This document shows, piece by piece, positions 1-8,819 of a stretch of 64,000 nt of DNA. Position 1 is the first letter of the stretch; each line of letters begins with the position of its first letter. The translations under genes and the position numbers were made by a program. Source of the stretch: Arthrobacter sp. SX1312 (GTDB lineage Bacteria; Actinomycetota; Actinomycetes; Actinomycetales; Micrococcaceae). The stretch covers positions 496,001-560,000 of the forward strand of contig NZ_PJIM01000003.1 in assembly GCF_002929295.1 (NCBI RefSeq), in the 5' to 3' direction. The notes below the pieces were generated by a model. The model saw only the letters and a program-made list of their open reading frames with translations. It had not been told where the DNA came from and did not search any database.

Positions 1-2
1 TG

Positions 3-587
3 GAGGAGCTCGAACGGATCGGTCCGCCGCCCTATGCGAGCATGCGGGACCACGAGACCGCGTTGTCCCACGAGCACCAGGTGTATCCCTACGACCACAC
101 CGGCGGTTCGGAGGGCGAAGGAGAACCGTTGGAGGACTTCCTCGTCCCCGAGTACACGCTCACCGACCAGGTCCACCTGCTCGGGGCGTTCATGGACACC
201 TTCTCGGTCATCTACCCCCAGCTCCAGGACACCGACTTCCGCACCGACGTCACCAGCCTCGACGTCCCGGTCTACTTCGTGCAGGGCGCCCACGAGGCCC
301 GCGGCCGCGCCGAGCCGTTCGCCGAATGGTTCGAGCTGCTCGAGGCCCCGGTCAAGGAGACCACCGAGCTTTCGACCTCCGGCCACCGTCCGCTGTTTGA
401 ACAGCCCGACGAGTTCGTGGCCTATCTCCGCGATACGGTGCTCGCCCGGGACGCCGCCGTCCCGAGCGGACGCCCCGTGGGCGGGAGGATCCATCATGAC
501 AGCCGCCGATCGTGCAGCAGTGTGCAGGACCAGCCCCGCCGTAGATACAGGATTCGCCCGACGCGGGGAGGGCACCCGGCTCCATAG
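3..587 (+). CDS. alpha/beta hydrolase, 3' part only
   Basis: The reading frame is open from the window edge to a TAG at 585-587, so only the C-terminal 194 residues are visible and the nucleophile lies outside. The segment with VPVYFVQGAHE (about residue 90 of the fragment) sits where the acidic residue of the triad belongs, and SGHRPLFEQPDEF carries the likely catalytic His (about residue 128). This matches proline-iminopeptidase-like alpha/beta hydrolases. The last 45 or so residues after YLRDTVLA are Arg-rich and do not look like family sequence, so the end may be a read-through into non-homologous sequence. The tail also overlaps a possible earlier start of the next gene. Substrate unknown. 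Confidence 0.7.
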   Translation, partial: EELERIGPPPYASMRDHETALSHEHQVYPYDHTGGSEGEGEPLEDFLVPEYTLTDQVHLLGAFMDTFSVIYPQLQDTDFRTDVTSLDVPVYFVQGAHEARGRAEPFAEWFELLEAPVKETTELSTSGHRPLFEQPDEFVAYLRDTVLARDAAVPSGRPVGGRIHHDSRRSCSSVQDQPRRRYRIRPTRGGHPAP

Positions 588-597
588 CGTCGTCCGC

Positions 598-939
598 ATG
601 AACCTTCCCGTGATCGCCGGAACCATCTCGACCGTACTGTTCGCCCTGTCGACGCTGCCGATGCTGCTCAAGGCCGTGCGCACCCGCAACATGGAGTCCT
701 ACAGTCTGGGGCACATGGCGATCAGCAACGTGGCCAACGTGGTCCACTCGGTGTACGTGTTCAGCCTGCCGCCGGGGCCCATCTGGATGCTCCACGCGTT
801 CTACGGTGTGGCGTCGGCGCTCATGCTCGTCTGGTATCTGCGGTTCTCGAAGACTCCCCGGGAGAGCGGCACCGACGTCGTCGTAAGCCCACGCGCCACC
901 GACGACGCCGTGGCGGCCGCCCGGCGGCGCGGCGCCTGA
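598..939 (+). CDS. SemiSWEET/PQ-loop-like small membrane protein
   Basis: A 113-residue protein with three hydrophobic segments (about residues 4-24, 36-56 and 60-82), the layout of a SemiSWEET half-transporter, which dimerises to move small sugars. The loop after helix 1 has the PQ-loop-like pattern LSTLPMLLKAVRTRN with LP in place of PQ. The C-terminal 25 residues are polar and Ala/Arg-rich. I chose ATG 598 because the membrane segment starts right there. An in-frame ATG at 496 has a better ribosome site (GGGAGGA at 483-489) and would add 34 polar residues, but it overlaps the upstream hydrolase frame by 92 bases. Family assignment is by topology and motif; the substrate is unknown. Confidence 0.7.
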   Translation: MNLPVIAGTISTVLFALSTLPMLLKAVRTRNMESYSLGHMAISNVANVVHSVYVFSLPPGPIWMLHAFYGVASALMLVWYLRFSKTPRESGTDVVVSPRATDDAVAAARRRGA

Positions 940-1050
940 CGCGCGAGGCACGCGGCGGACGGCTGGCGCGCGAGCCGGACGGCCGGGGCGGAAACCCCGG
1001 CCGTCCGGCCGTGGTGCGGCAGGGCCGGCAGGACTACCCTTAAGGCCCTG

Positions 1051-2679
1051 ATGGACACCGAGGAGCTGACCGAACTCCTGAGCACCGGGCGGGCGGAACA
1101 CGCCCGGGGCGAATGGCGTGCCGCGTTCGAGGCCCTGAGCGCGGCCGACGCCTCCATTCCCCTGGACGTCGACGACCTCGAACTGCTCGGCAGCGCTGCG
1201 TGGTGGAGCGGCAACGTGAGGGAGAACTGCGAGGTCTCGGAGCGGGTCTTCCAGCAGCACTGCGAGAGCCAGTCCATGGAGCGGGCCGCGATGAAGGCGC
1301 TCGAGCTCGCACTCCTCTGGGTGAACCGGGGAGACCTCGCCGTCGGCTCCGGGTGGCTCAGCCGTGCCCGGCGCATCCTCCGGGACCTGCCCGAAAGCCC
1401 CGCCCACGGGTATCTCCTGTACCTGGAGGCCGTCCTGGAACTGGACTTCTCCGGCACCTCCCCGCCGTCGTCGTACGCCTCGCGGCTCCGTAAGATGAGC
1501 GAGCACTTCGCCGACCCCGCCCTGATGTCCCTCGGGCTCGTGCTGTCCGGACTCGCCGACGTGCGCAGCGGCGAGACGGCGCGGGGCTTCGCCGAACTCG
1601 ATGAGGCGATGCTGCCGGTGCTCGCCAACCGGATCGCCCTGGAGTGGGTGGGCGACATCTACTGCACGGTGATCCACGTGTGCCACGAACTTGCCGACTA
1701 CCGCCGCATGCGGTCCTGGACCGCGGCCACCGAACAATGGTGCGCCCGCTTCGGCAGCGAGGTCATGTACACCGGGGTCTGCCGGGTGCACCGCCTGGAA
1801 CTGCTGAGCATCGAGGGCGGCTGGCCCGACGTCGAACCGCAGATCGAGCGCGCCAGCGCCGACCTCGTGGACAAGAACACGTGGGCCGCCGGCGAGGGCT
1901 ACTACCAGCTCGGGGAGATCCGGCGGATGCGCGGGGATCCGGAGGGCGCGCGGGCCGCGTTCGCGCTGGCGAGGAGTTGCGGCATCGAACCCCAGCCGGG
2001 GCTCGGGCTGCTGGACGGGGCAGCCGGCGACGACGAGGCTGCCTACGCCGGGCTCCTCGCCGCGCTGCAGGGGCGGGACCGGCTCGCACGCGCACGGCTG
2101 CTGGGCGCGGCCGTCGAGGCGGCGCTGCGGCTCGGGCTCGGACAGGAGGCGGAGGAGCTGTGCAGCGAGCTCGAGCACACGGCCGAGCACTACGGCAGCG
2201 CCGGTTTCCGCGCGTGGGCGCAGAAGGCGCGGGGCGTCCTGCTGCTCGCGGACTCCCACCCCGCCGAGGCGCTCGCGTCGCTGCAGGGCGCCCGCCGCTT
2301 CTTCGAGGACGCCCGGGCCCGCTACCCGAGCGCCGTCATCCACTGCTGGGAAGCCCTGGCGTACGAGGCGCTGGGCCAGCCGCAGGCCGCGGCCTGGAAC
2401 ACCGCGGTCGCGCGGACCATCTTCGAGGAGCTCGGCGCTGCCGTCGAATTGCGGCCCGTGGCGACGCGCAGCGCACCGGGCGGACTGACCGCCCGAGAAC
2501 TCGAGGTGCTCGCCGCGATCACGTCCGGCGCGTCGAACCGGGAGGCGGCGCGTCAGCTGTTCATCAGCGAGAAGACGGTGGGACGGCACCTCGCGAACAT
2601 CTTCGGGAAGATCGACGTCACCTCCCGCACCGCCGCGGCGGCCTGGGCGCGCGAGAACGGCGTCGCCCCGGGCGGCTGA
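1051..2679 (+). CDS. LuxR-family transcriptional regulator with TPR-like body
   Basis: A 542-residue regulator. The C-terminal 64 residues, from LTARELEVLAAI at about 479, are a clear LuxR/GerE helix-turn-helix (recognition helix in ISEKTVGRHLANIFGK). The upstream 470 residues are Ala/Leu/Glu-rich helical repeats resembling TPR units, with no Walker A motif, so it is not a full LAL ATPase. No Shine-Dalgarno lies just before ATG 1051, and a TACCCT-like -10 about 15 bases upstream suggests a leaderless transcript. It is followed in the same direction, 146 bases on, by a methyltransferase that it may control. The signal it senses is unknown. Confidence 0.85.
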   Translation: MDTEELTELLSTGRAEHARGEWRAAFEALSAADASIPLDVDDLELLGSAAWWSGNVRENCEVSERVFQQHCESQSMERAAMKALELALLWVNRGDLAVGSGWLSRARRILRDLPESPAHGYLLYLEAVLELDFSGTSPPSSYASRLRKMSEHFADPALMSLGLVLSGLADVRSGETARGFAELDEAMLPVLANRIALEWVGDIYCTVIHVCHELADYRRMRSWTAATEQWCARFGSEVMYTGVCRVHRLELLSIEGGWPDVEPQIERASADLVDKNTWAAGEGYYQLGEIRRMRGDPEGARAAFALARSCGIEPQPGLGLLDGAAGDDEAAYAGLLAALQGRDRLARARLLGAAVEAALRLGLGQEAEELCSELEHTAEHYGSAGFRAWAQKARGVLLLADSHPAEALASLQGARRFFEDARARYPSAVIHCWEALAYEALGQPQAAAWNTAVARTIFEELGAAVELRPVATRSAPGGLTARELEVLAAITSGASNREAARQLFISEKTVGRHLANIFGKIDVTSRTAAAAWARENGVAPGG

Positions 2680-2825
2680 TCCCCTGCGACCCGTGCGACG
2701 CCGTCGTGCATGATTCGCACCACCCCGGCCAACCGAAATGCAGGGTTTCCCCGAAGCAGCGCCGGGGCCCTGATTCCTAGGCTCGATACAGCGGGACAAG
2801 CCCGCACGAACCCAGGGAGCACACC

Positions 2826-3917
2826 ATGACAGCAAGTACGGAACTCGGAACGGCCGACGCCGACCTCGCGGCCGTCGAGGCGTTCGGTGAGCGGTGCATC
2901 GGCCTGCTCAACGGCGGCAGCATCGCCGTCCTCATGAGCATCGGACACCAGACGGGCCTGTTCGACGCCCTGGCCACGCTGCCCGCCGCCACGAGCGCGG
3001 AGATCGCCCGGACCGCCGGCCTCAACGAACGGTATGTCCGGGAGTGGCTCGGCGGCATGGCATCGGCCGGAGTCCTCACTTACGAGCCGGCGGACAGGAC
3101 CTTCGCCCTACCCGCGACGCACTCGGCCCTGCTCACCACCGCCGCGGGACCGGACAACCTCGCGCGCATCATGCAGTACGTCAGCATGATGGGCGAGATG
3201 GAGCAGCGGATCGTGGACTGCTTCCGGAACGGCGGCGGCCTCTCCTACACCGACTACCCGCGTTTCCACGCGATCATGGCCGAGGAGAGCGCCGGCGTGA
3301 ACGACGCCGCGCTCATCGACACGATCCTGCCCCTGATCCCCGACCTTCCCGAGCGACTCCGGGCGGGTATCCGGGTGGCGGACATCGGCTGCGGGAGCGG
3401 CCACGCCGTCAACCTGATGGCTAAGGCGTTCCCGGCGAGCGCGTTCACCGGCTACGACTTCTCCGAGGAGGCGATCGCCGCGGCCAGGGCGGAAGCCACT
3501 AGCCTGGGCCTGGACAACGCCCGCTTCGTCCTCCAGGACGTCGCTCGGCTGGACGAGACCGACGCCTTCGACGCGATCACGGTCTTCGATGCGATCCACG
3601 ACCAGGCCGACCCCGCGGGTGTGCTGCGCGCCATGTTCACCGCTTTGTGCAGCGGCGGCAGCCTGCTCATGGCGGACATCAAGGCCTCGAGCAACGTGGA
3701 GGACAACGTCGACCTGCCGTGGGCGTCGTTCCTGTACGCCCTCTCGACCGTCCACTGCATGAGCGTCTCGCTCGGGCTCGACGGCGCCGGCCTCGGCACC
3801 GTGTGGGGGACGCAGCTCGCGCGGACGATGCTCGGCGAGGCCGGGTTCTCGGACATCGAGGAGAAGGCGATCGCCTCCGACCCGTTCAACGCCTACTTCA
3901 CGGCGTCGAAGGGGTGA
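2826..3917 (+). CDS. class I SAM-dependent methyltransferase with N-terminal winged helix (Rv2258c-like)
   Basis: The 363-residue protein has an N-terminal dimerisation/winged-helix region (about 20-100: GLFDALATLPAATSAEIA then LNERYVREWLGGMASAGVL) and a Rossmann methyltransferase domain with motif I VADIGCGSG at 184-192, motif II acid in GYDFSEEA, and a VFDAIHDQADP motif IV. This order is that of the Mycobacterium Rv2258c-like family, whose substrates are unknown. The start at 2826 has a good ribosome site (AGGGAG, 6 bases upstream). A perfect 12-bp stem-loop terminator follows. The 146-base gap to the LuxR gene holds its own probable promoter (TAGGCT at about 2778), so it may be expressed independently. 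Confidence 0.85.
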   Translation: MTASTELGTADADLAAVEAFGERCIGLLNGGSIAVLMSIGHQTGLFDALATLPAATSAEIARTAGLNERYVREWLGGMASAGVLTYEPADRTFALPATHSALLTTAAGPDNLARIMQYVSMMGEMEQRIVDCFRNGGGLSYTDYPRFHAIMAEESAGVNDAALIDTILPLIPDLPERLRAGIRVADIGCGSGHAVNLMAKAFPASAFTGYDFSEEAIAAARAEATSLGLDNARFVLQDVARLDETDAFDAITVFDAIHDQADPAGVLRAMFTALCSGGSLLMADIKASSNVEDNVDLPWASFLYALSTVHCMSVSLGLDGAGLGTVWGTQLARTMLGEAGFSDIEEKAIASDPFNAYFTASKG

Positions 3918-3942
3918 GCCGTTCCTCCGGGGACCCTGCTCC

Positions 3943-3982
3943 GCGATCGGCGGGCGGCCTGTCAGGGTCACCCGCCGATCGC
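3943..3982. terminator. bidirectional stem-loop terminator
   Basis: Arms GCGATCGGCGGG (3943-3954) and CCCGCCGATCGC (3971-3982) are perfect complements of 12 bp around a 16-base loop. It lies between the convergent methyltransferase (stop 3917) and MetX-like gene (stop at 4005). There is no long T-run, as is common in actinobacteria. Confidence 0.75.
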
Positions 3983-4004
3983 GCTTCAGGTTCTGGGAGC
4001 AGCC

Positions 4005-5000
4005 TCAGCTCCCCAGAAGCTCCCGCACCGCCGCACCGATCTGCGCGGTCTCGGCGGCACGGACACCCGGACGTCCTGCGACGTGACCCAGGTCGGACAC
4101 CAGCGGACGCAGCTCTCCATTGCGGACGAGTTCCACCTCCCGCTCGCTGTCGGCCTGGGGGAAGTAGAGGTCGGTGCTGCCCGGCATCACGATGGCCCTG
4201 GCGGTGATGTCCGCCATCGCCCCCTCGAAGCCGCCGGGGTGGTCCTTCCCGACGGCCGCGCTCTGCCAGGTGCCGAGCATGGCGAGGAGGTCGTTCGCGT
4301 CCTCGCGCTCATGATCGGCGGCCCACCCCTGAACGACCGCCTGCACCGACGGGTACCCGAGTTCCCGGTACGTACCCTCGCGGAAGAATTCCTGGGAATA
4401 GGCCCATCCCGCATACACCGTGCCGAACGCCCGCAGGCCCTGCACCGGCGGTGCGGTGTATCGTCCCTGCCGGAACGCGGGATCGGCCAGCAGCGCGGAC
4501 TTCACCCCTTCGAGGAAGACGGCGTTGTGCGGGGAACACCGCGCCGCACCGGCGATCGGCAGGATCGCATCCACCAGCTCCGGGTAACGGGCAGCCCACT
4601 CGTAGGCCTGCAGGGCACCCATGGACCAGCCCGCGATCAGGCGGATCCGCTTCACACCGAGGTGGGTGAGGAGCCGGTGCTGCGCGATCACGTTGTCGGC
4701 GATGTCGACGTCGGGGAATGCCGCGCCCGCGCTGTCCGGGTGGGCCCTGGAGGGCGACGACGACACCCCGTTCCCGAAGAGGTTCACCGCGACGATGAAC
4801 CACGTCGCCGGGTCGAACAGCCTCCCCTCCCCGATCCACGGCGCGTAACTGGACGACGTCCCCGTGTAGTACGAGGGCAGCAGGATGCAGTTGTCACCCG
4901 CGGGGTCGAGCTCGCCGAAGGTCTCGTAGGCGAGCTGTGCGGCGGGCAGGTTCGAGCCGGAGATCAGCTCGAACCTGCCGATATCGAAGTCGGAACGCAT
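4005..5000 (-). CDS. MetX-like alpha/beta hydrolase (homoserine O-acetyltransferase family)
   Basis: A 331-residue protein with the MetX fold: N-terminal LAYETFGEL (24-31), a DPATWFIVAVNLFGNG strand-loop, nucleophile elbow GWSMG with Ser126, acid Asp277 in GSTDLYFP and His306 in LGHVAGRPG. True homoserine acetyltransferases are about 370 residues with a longer lid. This is a short paralogue of the kind often called alpha/beta fold hydrolase, so an amide or ester hydrolase or acyltransferase role outside methionine synthesis is more likely. It lies 6 bases downstream of the type III glutamine synthetase and is surely cotranscribed with it, which suggests it releases or conjugates an amine or acyl group in nitrogen scavenging. 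This role is an inference. Confidence 0.8.
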   Translation of the reverse strand: MRSDFDIGRFELISGSNLPAAQLAYETFGELDPAGDNCILLPSYYTGTSSSYAPWIGEGRLFDPATWFIVAVNLFGNGVSSSPSRAHPDSAGAAFPDVDIADNVIAQHRLLTHLGVKRIRLIAGWSMGALQAYEWAARYPELVDAILPIAGAARCSPHNAVFLEGVKSALLADPAFRQGRYTAPPVQGLRAFGTVYAGWAYSQEFFREGTYRELGYPSVQAVVQGWAADHEREDANDLLAMLGTWQSAAVGKDHPGGFEGAMADITARAIVMPGSTDLYFPQADSEREVELVRNGELRPLVSDLGHVAGRPGVRAAETAQIGAAVRELLGS

Positions 5001-5006
5001 ACGGAC

Positions 5007-6368
5007 TCAGAAGAACTTGAGGTAGCGCTTGGTCTCCCACTCCGAGACGTGCGCCTGGTACTCGTCCCACTCCTGGCTCTTGTAGTCGATGTACGCGTTG
5101 TACATCTTCTCGCCGAAGACCTCGCGGGACAGGCTGTCGGCGGCGAACTCCTCGATGGCCTCCCCGAGACTGCGAGGCAGCAGGCCGAGGCCGTTGGCGA
5201 TGATCTCCGCCTCCGAGTAGTTGTACATGTTCTCGGTGTGGGGCTCCCCCGGATCCAGGTTCTCGCGGATGCCCTCGAGCCCTGCGGCGAGGATGATGGC
5301 CGCGCCGAGGTAGGGGTTGCCGCTGATGTCTGCGGCCCGGCACTCGACCCGGCCTCCCACGAGGGGCACACGGATCATGTTCGTGCGGTTGTTGTTGCCG
5401 TAGCTGACGAAGACCGGCGCCCAGGTGGACCCGGACATGCTGCCCTTGCGGACCAGCCGCTTGTAGCTGTTCACCGTGGGGGCGATGACGGCGCAGATCG
5501 CGGGTGCATGCTTGAGCACTCCGGCGATGAACTGATAGCCGAGGTCGGAGATGCCGCAGCCGCGGGGGTCGTCGTCCGTCTCGAACAGATTCTCGCCCGT
5601 GCTGATGTCCGCGAGGGACATGTTGAAGTGGGCGCCCGATCCGCTGCGGTCGGCGAAGGGCTTCGGCATGAAGGTGGCGAAATAGCCGTGCTTGCGGACC
5701 ATCTCGTTGGCCATGAGCCGGAAGAACACGGCGCGGTCCGCCATGGTGAGGGCGTCCGCGTACTTGAAGTCGATCTCGAACTGGCCCTGGGCGTCCTCGT
5801 GGTCGAAGGAGTACACGCCCCAGCCCATCTCGTTCATCGCCTCGACCATCTCCGTGAGCCAGTCGAGGTTGTCGAGTGCCGCCGGCGCCGTGTAGCAGGG
5901 CTTGCTCAGGGTGTCCCGGTCGCTGGCCTCGACGGGGCCCTCAGGAGTGTCCTTGAGGACGAAGAACTCGGTCTCGATGCCCAGATTGAAGGTGAACCCG
6001 AGCTCCCGGGCGGCCTCCAACTGGCGCTTGAGGATGTTCCGTGATGCTGCCTCGAACGGCTTGCCCTCGTGATAGAGGTCGCTGGAGAAGTACGCGACGT
6101 CCTTGCGCCATGGCAGTTGCACGGCGCTGTCGAGATCGGGTCGTGCGGAGAGCTCCTCGTCGCTGATGTCCTGCGGCAGGCCGTCGAGTGCTGCTCCCGT
6201 GAAGAGCTCCGACCCGGCGGCCATCTGCGGCAGGTGGGACAGGGGGACGAACTTCGTCTTGATGTTGCCGTGGAGGTCCACGAAGCTCGACATCGCGTAC
6301 TTGACCCCCGCCTCCTGAAGCCTGCGCTGGATGATCTCGACGGCTGTTGCTGCTGTTGTCACACTCAT
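5007..6368 (-). CDS. glnT: type III glutamate-ammonia ligase (GlnT-like)
   Basis: A 453-residue glutamine synthetase fold protein. Metal/glutamate residues are visible in LGIETEFF (Glu132, Glu134), GSGAHFN (244-250), the ATP/glutamate loop NSYKRLV (301-307) and NNNRTNMIRVP (327-336). The length and the YKRL/NNNRTN pattern fit the GlnT/type III subgroup rather than GlnA (about 470, with the adenylylation-site Tyr motif). In related bacteria this subgroup can make gamma-glutamyl amides such as gamma-glutamylmethylamide, so the acceptor may be an amine instead of ammonia. I chose ATG 6368 because AGGAG lies at 6375-6379; an upstream in-frame extension to 6437 has no support. First gene of a two-gene operon, divergent from a TetR gene. 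Confidence 0.88.
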   Translation of the reverse strand: MSVTTAATAVEIIQRRLQEAGVKYAMSSFVDLHGNIKTKFVPLSHLPQMAAGSELFTGAALDGLPQDISDEELSARPDLDSAVQLPWRKDVAYFSSDLYHEGKPFEAASRNILKRQLEAARELGFTFNLGIETEFFVLKDTPEGPVEASDRDTLSKPCYTAPAALDNLDWLTEMVEAMNEMGWGVYSFDHEDAQGQFEIDFKYADALTMADRAVFFRLMANEMVRKHGYFATFMPKPFADRSGSGAHFNMSLADISTGENLFETDDDPRGCGISDLGYQFIAGVLKHAPAICAVIAPTVNSYKRLVRKGSMSGSTWAPVFVSYGNNNRTNMIRVPLVGGRVECRAADISGNPYLGAAIILAAGLEGIRENLDPGEPHTENMYNYSEAEIIANGLGLLPRSLGEAIEEFAADSLSREVFGEKMYNAYIDYKSQEWDEYQAHVSEWETKRYLKFF

Positions 6369-6401
6369 GGGGATCTCCTGTTGTCCGTGAAGTGGGCCGC
6401 T

Positions 6402-6445
6402 GTTTCGATAAGCTATAGAAAGTCTCGCCGGATACAATTTCTATA
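6402..6445. promoter_or_regulatory. dyad and shared motif in the glnT / tetR divergent region
   Basis: On the minus strand 6402-6410 reads TATCGAAAC, the same nonamer found at 7323-7331 upstream of the ammonium transporter. Next to it is a separate 8-bp inverted repeat, TATAGAAA (6414-6421) with TTTCTATA (6438-6445), overlapping a TACAAT -10-like sequence at 6434-6439. Position and repetition suggest a regulator site shared by the two genes. The neighbouring TetR protein or a global nitrogen regulator are both possible; this is inferred from sequence only. Confidence 0.5.
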
Positions 6446-6557
6446 CAGTGTCGAATTTGTTTCGGCGGCGTAAACCCTGGTCGGTGACCGCCCGGCATGG
6501 CGGATCCGACCCGGAGCCCACCGCTAGGCTTCAGGCCGGACCACACGAGGAGCAGCA

Positions 6558-7262
6558 ATGGGAGCAGCGAGAACGGCGGGAGCCACAGCAGGCCGGCCGC
6601 GGCTGAGCGGTTCAGCCGACGGGTCCCCGCGCCAGGAGATCATCCGGGAGGCGACGGCGCTGTTCATTGCCAAGGGGTACGCCGAGACGACGATGAGCGA
6701 GATCGCCCGCAGCGCCGGGCTCCGGCAGTCATCGGTCTACTACTGGTTCGCGCGCAAGGAGCACATCCTGCAGGCCCTCCTCGAGGAGAACCGCGGCTCT
6801 CTCCAGATGGCACAGGCCCTGGAGCCGGCATCGGGCCCGGCAGCGGCACGGCTCTACTCGGTGCTCCACGCGGACGCCGTCCAGCTGTGCGCGTCCCCCC
6901 TGGACTTCTACGAGTTCGAACGCGTCGCGCGCTCACAGCCCCAGAACTTCGGCGCCTTTTTCGAGGACTACAGCGAACTGCACCGGCTTGCTGCATCGAT
7001 CATCCGGCAGGGCATCGACTCCGGAGAACTTCGGGGCGTGGACCCCGAGTCCGCTGCGACTGCCGCCCTCAGCCTCAACGAAGGACTGCAACGCCACTAC
7101 CGCCAGCCACTCCCCGGCCTGCGTACCTACACTGCCGACGACATCTCGACCCTGAGCGCGGACACCACCCTCGCATCGCTCCTCCGGACCACCGAGGCAC
7201 TCCCCGACGTCCGGGCCCGGGCGGCAGAGCTCACCGCGGCCACCGGAGCGACTGATAGTTAA
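6558..7262 (+). CDS. TetR/AcrR-family transcriptional regulator
   Basis: A 234-residue regulator. After a 24-residue disordered leader, residues 26-72 form a TetR DNA-binding domain (IIREATALFIAKGYAETTMSE, then SVYYWFARKEHILQALL). The rest is a helical ligand-binding domain of standard length. The start has GAGGAG 6 bases upstream and a TAGGCT -10 at about 6523. It is divergent from glnT and 124 bases upstream of the ammonium transporter, so it probably controls one or both. The shared TATCGAAAC sites in the flanking promoters are candidate operators. Its ligand is unknown. Confidence 0.88.
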   Translation: MGAARTAGATAGRPRLSGSADGSPRQEIIREATALFIAKGYAETTMSEIARSAGLRQSSVYYWFARKEHILQALLEENRGSLQMAQALEPASGPAAARLYSVLHADAVQLCASPLDFYEFERVARSQPQNFGAFFEDYSELHRLAASIIRQGIDSGELRGVDPESAATAALSLNEGLQRHYRQPLPGLRTYTADDISTLSADTTLASLLRTTEALPDVRARAAELTAATGATDS

Positions 7263-7273
7263 TGTGCCCGTAA

Positions 7274-7334
7274 CGGTATCGATACCGCATTGAAAAGGGT
7301 GGCGCCGAACATTTGGATAGCGTATCGAAACGCT
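7274..7334. promoter_or_regulatory. palindromes in the amt promoter region
   Basis: A perfect 14-bp palindrome CGGTATCGATACCG lies at 7274-7287. A second dyad, AGCGT (7319-7323) with ACGCT (7330-7334), encloses the TATCGAAAC nonamer shared with the glnT promoter. Both lie between the tetR stop and the amt start, as expected for operators. Confidence 0.5.
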
Positions 7335-7386
7335 GCTACCCGCGACTCTCGTGGGGTGCATGCTTCTAGCCGTCACGGAGATTCGA

Positions 7387-8760
7387 ATGGACACTGCTGC
7401 AATCGCGGGCAATACGGCGTGGGTGCTGACCGCCGTCATCGCCGTCGCACTGATGCTTCCGGGGCTCGCCCTGTTCTACGGCGGGATGGTGAGCCGCAGG
7501 ACCACCATGAACATGATGCTCATGGTGCTCGGCGCCTTCTGTGTCGTCGGAGTCCTCTGGGTCGCCTTCGGATACTCGGCGGTCTTCGGCACGTCGATCG
7601 GCGGGCTGGGGCTGCTGGGCAACCCGCTCGAATACGCAGGCCTGGGACAGTTGCTCACCGCTCCCGCCGACGCCGCCCTCCCGCCGCTCGCATTGGCCGC
7701 CCTGCATCTGATGTTCGCCGGCCTGACAGCGGGCATCGTCGCCGGCGCCGCCGCCGACCGCATGAAGTTCAGCGCCTGGCTGGTCTTCGCCGGCCTGTGG
7801 GCCACCCTCGTGTACTTCCCGGTGGCGCACTGGGTCTTCGCCTTCGATTCAGCCGACGGCGCGGTCCAGGGCGGCTGGATCGCCAACACGCTGGGGGCCA
7901 TCGACTACGCGGGAAGCACCGCCATCCACGTCAACTCGGGTGTCGCCGCCCTTGCGCTGGCGCTCGTCCTGGGCAGGCGGCGCACCTGGCCCGTCCAGCC
8001 GAAGGCACACAACCTGCCCTTCACGCTGCTGGGTGTGGGACTCCTGTTCACCGGGTGGATCGGCTTCGACGGCAGCGGCCTGGGTGCCGCCGACAACAAT
8101 GCGGCAGTCGCGGTCTTCAACACGGTCGCCGCCACCTGCGCCGGTGTCTGCGTCTGGCTCCTGGTCGAGCGCATCCGCGACGGACACCCCACCACCCTCG
8201 GCGCCTCCTCCGGTGCGATCGCCGCGCTGGTCGCGATCACGCCGTCGTGCGGTGCTGTCACTCCCCTCGGGGCCCTGGCCATCGGTGCCGCGGCCGGTGC
8301 GATCTGCTACTTCGCCGTGTCCCTGAAGTACCGGCTGGGCTTCGACGACGCGCTCGACGTCACGGCCCTGCACTTCATCGGCGGCGTCGTGGGCGGCCTG
8401 CTGATCGGTCTCATCGCCACACCGGAGGCTCCGAGCGGGGCGACGGGCCTCCTCTACGGCGGCGGCTTCGACCTCCTGGGCCGCCAGGCCATCGCCATCC
8501 TCGCGGTCTTCGCCTACACCTTCACCGTGACCTGGGTGCTCGCCACGGTCCTTGATCGGACGATGGGCATCCGGGTACCGGCCGAGGTCGAAGCCCGCGG
8601 GCTCGATCTCGCGCTCCACGCGGAAAACGCCTACGAGAACGGCTCGGACAAGGCACACTCCCCCCGCGGTCACGCCGAACAGCTTCATGACCTGGAGACG
8701 ACGGACCTGGCCGTCGAAGCCGGCGTGGAGGAGGACCTCCGGCCTCAGCGCCGCCCCTAG
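7387..8760 (+). CDS. amt: ammonium transporter, Amt/MEP/Rh family
   Basis: A 457-residue, about 11-helix membrane channel for ammonium. Family marks are FYGGMVSRRTTMNMM at 30-44, the pore region WVAFGYSAVFG, the first pore His in AIHVNSG (His181), and the DDALDVTALHFIGG block containing the second pore His (His329). The C-terminal 60 residues form a cytoplasmic tail rich in acidic residues, longer than in E. coli AmtB. The start at 7387 has ACGGAGA upstream; an in-frame ATG at 7351 lacks a ribosome site. No glnK/glnD genes follow, unlike the housekeeping amtB locus, so this is likely an accessory Amt linked to the adjacent glutamine synthetase operon. Confidence 0.93.
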   Translation: MDTAAIAGNTAWVLTAVIAVALMLPGLALFYGGMVSRRTTMNMMLMVLGAFCVVGVLWVAFGYSAVFGTSIGGLGLLGNPLEYAGLGQLLTAPADAALPPLALAALHLMFAGLTAGIVAGAAADRMKFSAWLVFAGLWATLVYFPVAHWVFAFDSADGAVQGGWIANTLGAIDYAGSTAIHVNSGVAALALALVLGRRRTWPVQPKAHNLPFTLLGVGLLFTGWIGFDGSGLGAADNNAAVAVFNTVAATCAGVCVWLLVERIRDGHPTTLGASSGAIAALVAITPSCGAVTPLGALAIGAAAGAICYFAVSLKYRLGFDDALDVTALHFIGGVVGGLLIGLIATPEAPSGATGLLYGGGFDLLGRQAIAILAVFAYTFTVTWVLATVLDRTMGIRVPAEVEARGLDLALHAENAYENGSDKAHSPRGHAEQLHDLETTDLAVEAGVEEDLRPQRRP

Positions 8761-8819
8761 GTACGGCTGGACGACCGGGACGTGCCCGGAGGTTCACCGC
8801 GACGCGCACCTGAGGCGGG

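Noticed and set aside
352-2835. 827-codon open frame on the minus strand
   Set aside because: It lies antisense to the LuxR and SemiSWEET-like genes, is Arg/Gly/Pro-rich and has no family motif; a product of high GC.
4083-6044. 653-codon open frame on the plus strand
   Set aside because: Antisense shadow of the MetX-like and glutamine synthetase genes, both supported by catalytic motifs.
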